Positions 16,807 to 24,853 of a stretch of DNA of 64,000 bases are shown one piece after another. This DNA is from PSRI01 sp041484195 (lineage in GTDB: Bacteria; Bacteroidota; Bacteroidia; Chitinophagales; Chitinophagaceae). The DNA is taken from the NCBI GenBank assembly GCA_041484195.1, contig JBGPHC010000002.1, positions 186,001 to 250,000 on the forward strand, given 5' to 3'. The notes under the pieces were generated by a model that ran no database searches, was not told the DNA's origin, and worked only from the letters and a program-made list of their open reading frames with translations. Each line of letters begins with the position of its first letter. Position 1 is the stretch's first letter. The translations under genes were made by a program, and so were the position numbers.

Positions 16807-18720
16807 CTAGAGTTTTCCATTCTTTATTTCTTCCACCACACCCGGATCCAGGAGTGTAGTGGTGTCGCCCAGGTTCTGGTTTTCACCCTCTGCTATTTTT
16901 CTTAAGATCCTTCGCATGATCTTGCCGCTCCTGGTTTTTGGCAAGCCACTCACGAATTGAATCTTATCGGGTTTCGCGATCGGGCCAATGATACGGGCTA
17001 CAGTAGCCGAAATATCCTTTCTGGCCAATTCTTCATCGCCTTGTTTACGGCTATAAATCACATAAGCATAAATGCCCTGTCCCTTTATGTCGTGAGGATA
17101 TCCCACCACGGCGCTTTCCACCACACCTGAATGCATGTTGATTGCATTTTCCACTTCTGCTGTGCCAATACGGTGGCCGCTTACATTCAGTACATCATCC
17201 ACCCTGCCCGTGATTCTGTAGAATCCATTTTCGTCCCGCAGTGCACCATCGCCTGTAAAATAGAGATCCGGATAAGTGGCAAAATAATTTGTACGGCAGC
17301 GCTCATGGTCGCCATAGGTTGTGCGGATCATTGAAGGCCAGGGTTGACTGATACAGAGGTTGCCACCGGTATTATTGTCGGTTATTTCCTTTCCGTTTTC
17401 ATCTACCAGCAGAGGAGCCACTCCCGGCAAGGGCAGGGTTGCGTAGGAAGGTTTGGAAGGGGTGATACCCGCCAGATTTGAGATCATGATGCCACCCGTT
17501 TCGGTTTGCCACCAGGTATCCACGATTGGGCATTTATTTTTTCCCACATTGTCATCGTACCAATGCCAGGCCTCTTCATTAATCGGTTCACCCACAGTGC
17601 CCAATACCCGCAATGATGAAAGATCTTTGTTTTGCAAGGGGCCCAGTCCGAAACCCATGAGGCTACGGATAGCTGTAGGTGCCGTGTATATTATGTTGAC
17701 TTTGAATTTGTCAATAATCTCCCAAAACCTGCCTGCGTCCGGCCAGGTAGGAATGCCTTCAAACATCAGGGAAGTTGCACCGGCGCTCAGGGGACCATAT
17801 ACAATATAGCTGTGACCGGTGATCCATCCGATATCGGCCGTGCAAAAATAAATTTCACCTGGCCGGTATTGAAAAGTATTTACGAAACTGTAGTCGCTAT
17901 AAATCATATAACCCGCAGTGGTATGTACTACTCCCTTGGGTTTTCCGGTGGAACCGGAAGTATAGAGAATGAAGAGAATGTCTTCCGCATCCATTTCCTC
18001 CGCTTCCAGATCCGGGTTCCCCTGGGTCTCTACTTTCAGGATTTCGTCTTCCCACCATACGTCCCTTCCCTTGATCATACTAACGGGTGTGCGTGTACGC
18101 GTAAACACGATGACTCTTTTTACGAATGGACAGGCAATGAGGGCATCGTCTATCACACTTTTTAACGGAATATCTTTCGGCCCTCGAAAAGCGCCGTCGC
18201 AGGTAATGACATATTCGGCCCTGGCGTCCTGCAGACGGTCTGAAATGCTTTGTGCCGAGAACCCTCCAAAAATAACCGAATGAATTGCTCCGATCCTTGC
18301 GCAAGCCAGAATGGCGATGGCCAGTTCGGGCACCATGCCCATATAGATACAAATCCTGTCGCCCTTCCTGACTCCATTGTTACGGAGCACGTTGGCAAAC
18401 TGGCATACCTTATAATGAAGTTGCTTATACGTGAGTACCCTGTGGTGTTCTTCGGGATTATTGGGTTCCCAGATAATAGCCGGCTTGTTGCCCAAATCTT
18501 CCAGGTGGCGGTCGAGGCAGTTTTCAGTAATATTCAATTTACCCCCCGCAAACCATTTCACATTCGGCTCTTTGAAATTCCATTCCAATACTTTGTCCCA
18601 TTTTTTGCGCCATTTAAAAAGACCGGCAATTTCGCCCCAGAATCCTTCCGGGTCATCAATGCTCTTGCGATAAGCGGCTTTGTATTCATCATAGCTACTG
18701 ATCTGGTAAGGGTAAGACAT
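16807..18720 (-). CDS. acsA: Acetyl-CoA synthetase (AMP-forming)
   Basis: A 637-residue adenylate-forming enzyme that makes acetyl-CoA from acetate, ATP and CoA through acetyl-AMP. The full set of Acs motifs is present: the phosphate loop YTSGSTGKPKGVVHTT, the region ADIGWITGHSYIVYGPL, DTWWQTETGG, YFTGDGALRDENGFYRITGR, and the C-terminal KTRSGKIMRR whose last lysine is the site of regulatory acetylation in other bacteria. Length and start (MSYPYQISSYDEY) are normal. It is divergent from an MHS-type transporter gene with only 83 bp between them, so both promoters share that gap. An acetate uptake link is suggested by position. Confidence 0.95.
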   Translation of the reverse strand: MSYPYQISSYDEYKAAYRKSIDDPEGFWGEIAGLFKWRKKWDKVLEWNFKEPNVKWFAGGKLNITENCLDRHLEDLGNKPAIIWEPNNPEEHHRVLTYKQLHYKVCQFANVLRNNGVRKGDRICIYMGMVPELAIAILACARIGAIHSVIFGGFSAQSISDRLQDARAEYVITCDGAFRGPKDIPLKSVIDDALIACPFVKRVIVFTRTRTPVSMIKGRDVWWEDEILKVETQGNPDLEAEEMDAEDILFILYTSGSTGKPKGVVHTTAGYMIYSDYSFVNTFQYRPGEIYFCTADIGWITGHSYIVYGPLSAGATSLMFEGIPTWPDAGRFWEIIDKFKVNIIYTAPTAIRSLMGFGLGPLQNKDLSSLRVLGTVGEPINEEAWHWYDDNVGKNKCPIVDTWWQTETGGIMISNLAGITPSKPSYATLPLPGVAPLLVDENGKEITDNNTGGNLCISQPWPSMIRTTYGDHERCRTNYFATYPDLYFTGDGALRDENGFYRITGRVDDVLNVSGHRIGTAEVENAINMHSGVVESAVVGYPHDIKGQGIYAYVIYSRKQGDEELARKDISATVARIIGPIAKPDKIQFVSGLPKTRSGKIMRRILRKIAEGENQNLGDTTTLLDPGVVEEIKNGKL

Positions 18721-18803
18721 AATCGTTGCAGTTTATTGTGGAGTTATTTTTTAGGATCATAAAATTAATTACATTCATCCAATAATTTCCCTTTATAACT
18801 AAC
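18721..18803. promoter_or_regulatory. Shared divergent promoter region of acsA and the MHS transporter
   Basis: The 83-bp AT-rich gap must hold both start sites. I did not find a full-match -33/-7 pair for either gene, so this is placed by gene orientation only. Confidence 0.4.
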
Positions 18804-20336
18804 ATGCTCTCTTCAAAGCCTATCTGGAAGGTTATCGGTGCATCGTCTGCAGGCACCATGATAGAGTGGTATGACTTTTATATATTCGGAAGCCTGGCCA
18901 CCGTAATTGCCCAGCAATTCTTTCCAAAAACCAATCCCACTGCGGCTTTGCTGTCAACACTCGCCACATTTGCGGCGGGCTTCCTGGTTCGTCCATTTGG
19001 CGCATTGGTATTCGGTCGCCTGGGAGATTTGATTGGCAGGAAATACACTTTTCTGCTCACTCTGATTATAATGGGCAGTTCCACTTTCGCTATCGGGTTA
19101 GTGCCAGGATATGAGAGGATCGGCTTTGCCGCTCCCATAATTGTCTTATTGCTTCGCCTGTTGCAAGGCCTCGCGCTCGGAGGAGAGTATGGAGGCGCGG
19201 CTACCTATGTCGCTGAATTCGCTCCTCCAAACAAGAGAGGATTCTATACTTCCTGGATACAGACCACCGCGACACTGGGCTTATTTTTTTCACTGGGGGT
19301 CATCCTTCTTACACGCCACTTATTGGATCCCGATATCAATAAATCCATTGAAAAATTCAATGCATGGGGATGGAGAATTCCATTCCTGGTCTCGATTGTA
19401 CTGGTGATCATTTCCATCTATATCCGGCTCAAGATGAAGGAATCTCCCATGTTTGCCCGGATCAAATCGGAAGGAAAGGTTTCTGTAAATCCGTTGAAAG
19501 AAAGCTTCGGACACAAGATCAATCTCAAAATGGTATTGCTGGCATTGTTCGGCGCCACCATGGGACAGGGCGTGGTTTGGTACACCGGTCAATTTTACGC
19601 TCAGAACTTTATTGAAACGGTATGCAAAATAGAATTTGATCAATCCAGGACCATCCTGATCTGGGCCATACTTTTCGCCACGCCATTCTTTGTAGTGTTT
19701 GGCGGATGGAGTGACGTCGTTGGCAGAAAGTGGATCATGTTGGGAGGCATGTTTCTGGCCATTGTATGCTATAAGCCTATTTATGAGAAATTCCTGGATT
19801 GGAGTAATATGGAACAAGCTCAGAAAAGCTCCCTGGCCTCGGCTAGTAATCCTGTAATTAAGAAAGACAGGATTGGAGAAGATTCCGTTTTCACAAGCAC
19901 TGAGGTGAAGACTTTGATTGATGGCAGCAGCTTCAAAGAAATCAGATCTGATACCGTGTCAGTGAGCCAGGGGCTAAGCGCCATGCGTTCCAAGACAATT
20001 TACACAGAGAAGAAACTGGCTGGCTGGCTGTATTGGAAATTTGTATTCCTGGTATTCATACAGATCATATTTGTAACCATGGTCTATGGCCCTATTGCAG
20101 CATTCCTGGTGGAATTGTTCCCTACCCGTATCCGTTATACTTCCATGTCATTACCTTATCATATCGGGAATGGAGTTTTTGGAGGCCTGACCCCCTTCAT
20201 CGCCGTGTTATTGACTACCATCTATACCAGCGACAAACTCGTGGGGCTCATGTATCCTATCATTGTTGCCTCGGTATGCCTTGTAATAGGCGCGTTGTAC
20301 ATCACTAATAAAATAGATCCTGATGTGAATGACTGA
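18804..20336 (+). CDS. MFS transporter, metabolite:H+ symporter (MHS) family
   Basis: A 510-residue, 12-helix major facilitator of the MHS family (relatives carry organic acids, shikimate or proline/betaine). Family marks are MIEWYDFYIFGS at residues 20-31, RPFGALVFGRLGDLIGRKY in the 2-3 loop, and LLQGLALGGEYGGAATYVAE in helix 4. Between the seventh/eighth helices and the last group is an unusual polar stretch of about 85 residues (YEKFLDWSNMEQ to IYTEKKLAG, near 19785-20020), which makes it longer than the usual 430-440. It is divergent from acsA and followed by a small membrane protein gene 66 bp on. The substrate is unproven; a carboxylate such as acetate is a reasonable guess. Confidence 0.87.
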   Translation: MLSSKPIWKVIGASSAGTMIEWYDFYIFGSLATVIAQQFFPKTNPTAALLSTLATFAAGFLVRPFGALVFGRLGDLIGRKYTFLLTLIIMGSSTFAIGLVPGYERIGFAAPIIVLLLRLLQGLALGGEYGGAATYVAEFAPPNKRGFYTSWIQTTATLGLFFSLGVILLTRHLLDPDINKSIEKFNAWGWRIPFLVSIVLVIISIYIRLKMKESPMFARIKSEGKVSVNPLKESFGHKINLKMVLLALFGATMGQGVVWYTGQFYAQNFIETVCKIEFDQSRTILIWAILFATPFFVVFGGWSDVVGRKWIMLGGMFLAIVCYKPIYEKFLDWSNMEQAQKSSLASASNPVIKKDRIGEDSVFTSTEVKTLIDGSSFKEIRSDTVSVSQGLSAMRSKTIYTEKKLAGWLYWKFVFLVFIQIIFVTMVYGPIAAFLVELFPTRIRYTSMSLPYHIGNGVFGGLTPFIAVLLTTIYTSDKLVGLMYPIIVASVCLVIGALYITNKIDPDVND

Positions 20337-20402
20337 GAAAGTTTTTGAACCGCAAATGGAAATTTACGGGAGAATGAAAAACTGAATTGATAATTTTAAG
20401 AT

Positions 20403-20648
20403 ATGAATCAAATCAAAAGATGGCTGGGCATTCTTTGGATCCTGTTGGGGCCGTTGGCGATTTATTATCTAATCAAAACGGCTGCAGCCGAAATAAGACA
20501 GAGACCGGTGCTGGATACAAAGATTCAGTGGAGCGTGTTTGTAATTGTATTCATTCCAATCGCCATAGGAATTGTGATCTTCGGCTGGTATGCGCTCAAG
20601 GGTGAATATGACAAGCTTCCGGAAAATTCAAAGGATACCGAATTATAA
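20403..20648 (+). CDS. Small two-helix membrane protein (DUF6814-like)
   Basis: An 81-residue protein with two hydrophobic helices, about 6-25 (WLGILWILLGPLAIYYLI) and 43-65 (WSVFVIVFIPIAIGIVIFGW), joined by a loop with AEIRQRPVLDTKIQ, and a charged tail. It resembles, from memory, a small Bacteroidota family (DUF6814) found after MHS transporters. It lies 66 bp after such a transporter and is likely cotranscribed. The analogy with the small YjcH protein that goes with acetate permease ActP near acs in enterobacteria is suggestive, but the sequences belong to different families. Confidence 0.7.
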   Translation: MNQIKRWLGILWILLGPLAIYYLIKTAAAEIRQRPVLDTKIQWSVFVIVFIPIAIGIVIFGWYALKGEYDKLPENSKDTEL

Positions 20649-20800
20649 AAAATCTTATGCCTGGAGAAGTTGAGCGTTCAGGTCAGGTTTCCCCTTCGAT
20701 TCAAAATAAATTGCTACTTGTTTTCATCCATCAGTACATTGAAAGCCACGCAAACAGGTGGATTTTTGCGTAGTCCTCTCTTTCACGTAGGTTTGCTCCC

Positions 20801-21736
20801 ATGTCGATTGAAGTCACCAATCTCACCAAAATATATGATGGCCAAAAAGCCGTAAATAATATTTCTTTCAGGGTAGAGAAGGGAGAGATCGTGGGCTTTC
20901 TGGGGCCCAATGGCGCCGGCAAATCCACTACCATGAAGATCATTACGGGCTTCCTGGTACCAGAGCAAGGAACAATAAATGTTTGCCAGGTCAGCGTGTT
21001 GGATCATCCCAAAGAAACCAAAGGGAAAATCGGCTATCTCCCCGAATCGAATCCGCTTTATTTGGACATGTATGTCAGGGAATACCTCGCTTTCGTGGCG
21101 GGTGTTTACCAGGTTCCCCATAAAGAAGATAGAATTGAGGAAGTGATAAGGCTTACCGGATTGATGCCTGAATCCAGGAAAAGGATCGGGCAATTGTCCA
21201 GGGGCTATAAACAAAGAGTGGGTCTTGCTGCGGCACTCATTCACGATCCTGAGGTTTTGGTGTTGGATGAACCTACAACCGGTCTGGATCCAAACCAGAT
21301 CATAGAAATAAGGGATCTTATCAGGGGCCTGGGGAGGAATAAAACGGTATTATTTTCCACCCACATATTACAGGAAGTGGAAGCCATTTGCGACCGGGCG
21401 ATCATTATAAATAAAGGTTCCCTGGTCGCCGATGATTCAGTTCAAAATCTGCAGAGGAGAAATGCCAATAATCAGATCCTCCTGGTACAATTCATGGAAG
21501 AAGTGGATATGGCCAGCCTGATCAATCTGCGGGATGTTCAGCATGCTGAAGAATCACCAAAGCCCGGATTCGGCACTGGCGGCATTTACAAAATAGAGAC
21601 TTCCAATCCCGAATCTGTTCGCAAACAATTAATGGAGCTGGCTTTGCAGAATAATTGGAACATCGTTTCTTTGCAAAGCGAAAACAGGAGTTTGGAAGAA
21701 GTTTTCAGGAGTCTGACAGATGAGAAAAACCGATAG
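20801..21736 (+). CDS. gldA: Gliding motility-type ABC transporter ATP-binding protein
   Basis: A 311-residue ABC ATPase. Walker A is GPNGAGKST, the Q-loop region follows, the signature is LSRGYKQRVGLAAAL, and Walker B is VLVLDEPTTGLDPNQ with the switch histidine in FSTHIL. The residues after about 225 form the C-terminal extension seen in GldA (ending LEEVFRSLTDEKNR). GldA couples to the membrane proteins GldF and GldG in Flavobacterium; these are not adjacent here. The sequence fits GldA and related export ATPases of Bacteroidota about equally, so the exact role is not certain. Confidence 0.82.
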   Translation: MSIEVTNLTKIYDGQKAVNNISFRVEKGEIVGFLGPNGAGKSTTMKIITGFLVPEQGTINVCQVSVLDHPKETKGKIGYLPESNPLYLDMYVREYLAFVAGVYQVPHKEDRIEEVIRLTGLMPESRKRIGQLSRGYKQRVGLAAALIHDPEVLVLDEPTTGLDPNQIIEIRDLIRGLGRNKTVLFSTHILQEVEAICDRAIIINKGSLVADDSVQNLQRRNANNQILLVQFMEEVDMASLINLRDVQHAEESPKPGFGTGGIYKIETSNPESVRKQLMELALQNNWNIVSLQSENRSLEEVFRSLTDEKNR

Positions 21737-21867
21737 CATGAATTGTTTCTTATTTCGGGAATGCTCAAAGCAGAGAGGCCGGGCCTGGAATTCGTGGGAA
21801 TTCAACCAATAAATGGAAATAAATCTCATTATTAAAAATCAATCAAACCAATACAATTAATCAATTT

Positions 21868-23157
21868 ATGAGTTCTATTGCGCATATACATGCAAGGCAA
21901 ATCCTGGACAGTCGTGGCAACCCTACTGTTGAAGTGGACTTAGTAACAGATGATGGAATTCTTGGCAGGGCTGCCGTGCCTTCAGGAGCCTCAACCGGCA
22001 AACATGAAGCAGTGGAACTTCGCGATGACGACAAGGGCAGGTACCAGGGCAAGGGCGTTTTGAAGGCGGTGCAGAACGTAAATGAAATTATCGCGGGTCA
22101 CCTGGCAGGCGTTGAAGTCACCAGTCAGGCATATATAGACCAACTAATGATAAAATTAGACGGCACCGAAAACAAGGCCAAACTCGGGGCGAATGCAACG
22201 CTGGCGGTCTCCATGGCGGCTGCAAAAGCGGCTGCTCAGGAATCGGGACTCACCCTTTTTCGTTACCTGGGTGGCGTAAACGCTACGGTGCTTCCGATGC
22301 CTTTAATGAATATCCTGAACGGGGGAGTGCATGCGGACAATAAAATAGATTTTCAGGAATTCATGATCGTGCCTGTTGGCGCCCCATCATTCAGCGAAGC
22401 GCTGCGCTGGGGAGTTGAAATATTCCATACGCTCAAGACGGTGCTCAAGAAAAAAGGATATAGCACCAATGTAGGTGATGAAGGAGGCTTCGCACCCGAT
22501 ATAAAAAGCAATGAGGAGGCAATCGAAACCGTTTTGCAGGCCATCGAAGCGGCAGGTTATAAGGCGGGTGAACAAATAGGAATTGCCATGGATGCCGCCA
22601 GCAGCGAAATGTTTGATGACAAGACCAAGATTTACAAATTCTACAAGAGCAGCCAGAAATCAATCAGCAGCGATGAAATGGTGGCTTACTGGGCCGGCTG
22701 GGCGAAAAAATATCCGATCATTTCCATAGAAGACGGGATGGCGGAAGAAGATTGGGATGGATGGAAAAAACTTACGGAAGCCATTAGCAAGAATGTTCAG
22801 CTTGTAGGAGATGACCTTTTTGTAACTAATACCCGCATCCTGCAGCGTGGTATAGACAATAGCATCGCGAACAGCATCCTGATCAAAGTGAACCAGATTG
22901 GTACGATCACCGAAACCATCAATGCAGTGCAATTGGCCCAAACCAATGGATATAATACCATCATTAGCCATCGCAGTGGAGAAACCGAGGATACAACCAT
23001 TGCGGACCTGGCAGTAGCATTGAATTGTGGCCAGATCAAGACAGGCTCAGCGTCCAGGACAGACCGTATGGCCAAATACAATCAATTGCTAAGGATCGAA
23101 GAAGTTTTGGGAGAAAATGCCATATATCCAAAAGGAAAAATTAAATTTGGGAAATAG
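21868..23157 (+). CDS. eno: Enolase
   Basis: A 429-residue glycolytic enzyme that interconverts 2-phosphoglycerate and phosphoenolpyruvate in the cytosol. Signatures are AVPSGASTGKHEAVELRD (mobile loop 1), the metal ligands in GIAMDAASSE, ISIEDGMAEEDWDG and LVGDDLFVTN, the catalytic lysine in NSILIKVNQIGT, and SHRSGETEDTTIADLAVA, which is the enolase family signature. Length and start (MSSIAHIHARQILDSRGNP) are normal. It is followed 69 bp on by a DivIC/FtsB-like gene, the same eno-then-septum order found in many bacteria. Confidence 0.97.
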   Translation: MSSIAHIHARQILDSRGNPTVEVDLVTDDGILGRAAVPSGASTGKHEAVELRDDDKGRYQGKGVLKAVQNVNEIIAGHLAGVEVTSQAYIDQLMIKLDGTENKAKLGANATLAVSMAAAKAAAQESGLTLFRYLGGVNATVLPMPLMNILNGGVHADNKIDFQEFMIVPVGAPSFSEALRWGVEIFHTLKTVLKKKGYSTNVGDEGGFAPDIKSNEEAIETVLQAIEAAGYKAGEQIGIAMDAASSEMFDDKTKIYKFYKSSQKSISSDEMVAYWAGWAKKYPIISIEDGMAEEDWDGWKKLTEAISKNVQLVGDDLFVTNTRILQRGIDNSIANSILIKVNQIGTITETINAVQLAQTNGYNTIISHRSGETEDTTIADLAVALNCGQIKTGSASRTDRMAKYNQLLRIEEVLGENAIYPKGKIKFGK

Positions 23158-23226
23158 AAGGCAGTGAATCCCCCTGATTCGGCTTATATGAACCGGGGGA
23201 CGAAAGTCTGATTCAGAGGATCTCCA

Positions 23227-23523
23227 ATGAAATTCCAACAGTATATACCATCCTGGCTAAAGAATAAATATATGTTAACCCTTAGCGGGTTCATTATCTG
23301 GCTGGTATTTTTTGATCATAATGACATATTCCTTCAAATGAGCCGATCCTCCGAATTGAGGGAATTGAGGAAGAGCAAGGACTACTATGCCCAACAGATA
23401 AGAATTGTCAAAAAAGACCTTTCTGAACTTCAAAATAACCCTGCATCCATTGAAAAGGCTGCCAGGGAGAAATATCTGATGAAAAAGGATAATGAAGACC
23501 TCTACGTTTTCGAAGAAAAATAG
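23227..23523 (+). CDS. Septum formation initiator (FtsB/DivIC-like)
   Basis: A 98-residue single-pass membrane protein. One hydrophobic helix (about 16-31, TLSGFIIWLVFF) is followed by a coiled coil (about 38-72, SELRELRKSKDYYAQQIRIV) and the family tail (PASIEKAAREKYLMKKDNEDLYVFEE) in which REKYxMKKxxEDLYV is typical. FtsB/DivIC joins FtsL and FtsQ/DivIB in the divisome. The position directly after eno supports the call, since eno-ftsB order is widespread. Confidence 0.87.
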   Translation: MKFQQYIPSWLKNKYMLTLSGFIIWLVFFDHNDIFLQMSRSSELRELRKSKDYYAQQIRIVKKDLSELQNNPASIEKAAREKYLMKKDNEDLYVFEEK

Positions 23524-23689
23524 CAGTTTCCCAAATTTTTGGGGGATTTCCACAATATTGTATTTTATCTGTCGTTTTAGACTCCGGACGGTTCCTATAT
23601 CCCCTCCCCGTTGTTAAGCACCAAATCCGTAAAATCTAAATATCCTCCAGCAACTATTGAATTGACGCCAATTCTAAAAAGGATTGCTT

Positions 23690-23923
23690 ATGGATATTTT
23701 TACACCCGAAGACATGATACGCTACTTGTATAACGAAACTTCAGCCGAAGAGACAGCCGCAATTAGGTTGGCTTTGGAATCAGACTGGTCTTTACGCGAG
23801 AAATTTGAACTCCTGAGAAGATCTGTTGAGAGCCTCGATCTTATTATCCGCTCTCCGCGTGCCACAGTCATTAATTCGATCCTGGCCTATGCCGGAGTTA
23901 CCAAAGTAGTTGAGCAGGCATAA
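23690..23923 (+). CDS. Small single-domain protein, anti-sigma-like fold
   Basis: A 77-residue protein. The ATG at 23690 is preferred over a TTG at 23684, and an AAAAAGGA purine tract sits just upstream. Its first 50 residues (FTPEDMIRYLYNETSAEE to LREKFELLRRS) follow the same pattern as each of the two N-terminal domains of the membrane protein at 13270-14400: a Y-L-Y-N-E core, an EE turn, and LREKFELL at the end. There is no membrane segment and no sigma factor gene next to it. It precedes nth by 46 bp. It could be a free regulator or a remnant of such a domain. No function is known to me. Confidence 0.6.
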   Translation: MDIFTPEDMIRYLYNETSAEETAAIRLALESDWSLREKFELLRRSVESLDLIIRSPRATVINSILAYAGVTKVVEQA

Positions 23924-23969
23924 GATTCCTGCCGGATAGTGTATTTTCGCAGTCTTTTGAGAGCTTCAA

Positions 23970-24653
23970 ATGACCCGAAAAGAACGTTATCAGTTTGTAA
24001 TTCACTATTTCCAGGAGCATGCTCCGGATCCGGAAACGGAATTGATATATGGTAATCCGTTTCAGCTTCTCGTCTCCGTAATTCTCTCCGCACAATGCAC
24101 CGACAAAAGGGTCAATATGATGACCCCTGCGCTTTTCGAAAAATTTCCGGGCTCCCGGGAATTGGCAAAAGCCAGTTTTGATGATGTTTTCCCTTTTATC
24201 AAGAGTATTTCCTACCCCAATAACAAGACAAAACACCTGATTGGCACGGCCAAAATGCTGGTGGAAGAGTTCCATGGCAGGGTTCCCATGACTGTGGAAG
24301 AATTAATGCGATTACCCGGAGTCGGTAGAAAAACGGCAAATGTGATCACTTCTGTCGTTGACCGGCAACCCAATATGGCTGTTGATACCCATGTTTTCAG
24401 GGTCGCATCCAGGATTGGCCTCACGGTGGGTGCCAAAACAGCCCTTGCAGCCGAGAAACAACTCACCCGGTTCATTCCAAAGAGCCTGATCCGAAAGGCC
24501 CATCATTGGCTGATATTGCATGGCAGGTATATCTGCGTGGCCAGACGCCCCAAATGCGAAATCTGCGGATTGCAGCAGGCCTGCAAATATTACAATAAGA
24601 ATTTTTCTGAAAATAAAGCCTCTCCCAAAGCAGGCAAGTCTGCAAGACAATAA
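23970..24653 (+). CDS. nth: Endonuclease III
   Basis: A 227-residue base-excision repair glycosylase/AP lyase for oxidised pyrimidines. The helix-hairpin-helix is MRLPGVGRKTANVI with the catalytic lysine in GRKTA, and the catalytic aspartate is in VDTHVFRVASRIGL. The 4Fe-4S cluster motif C-x6-C-x2-C-x5-C is present as CVARRPKC, EIC and GLQQAC. Length is slightly above the E. coli protein because of a short basic tail (SENKASPKAGKSARQ). It follows the small single-domain gene on the same strand. Confidence 0.94.
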   Translation: MTRKERYQFVIHYFQEHAPDPETELIYGNPFQLLVSVILSAQCTDKRVNMMTPALFEKFPGSRELAKASFDDVFPFIKSISYPNNKTKHLIGTAKMLVEEFHGRVPMTVEELMRLPGVGRKTANVITSVVDRQPNMAVDTHVFRVASRIGLTVGAKTALAAEKQLTRFIPKSLIRKAHHWLILHGRYICVARRPKCEICGLQQACKYYNKNFSENKASPKAGKSARQ

Positions 24654-24853
24654 TGTCATTCTGTGAAAACAAATTAAAATCCGCGCTCCAAATTGGGGTT
24701 CATTAATCCTTCACTTTGGGCTTTTCCGGCGGCCCCTTCTTACAGAATTATTCGAATTCAGATCTAACCGTATTCAGGTCTTTGTTAATGAAGTGGCCGC
24801 TCACCACTCTGAACCAGATTTATTACCTTACTGTATTAGCTTCTCCTTTCTGC

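Noticed and set aside
23165..23205. Hairpin TCCCCC/GGGGGA after eno as a terminator
   Set aside because: It has a long loop and no T run; at most a weak structure between eno and the septum gene.
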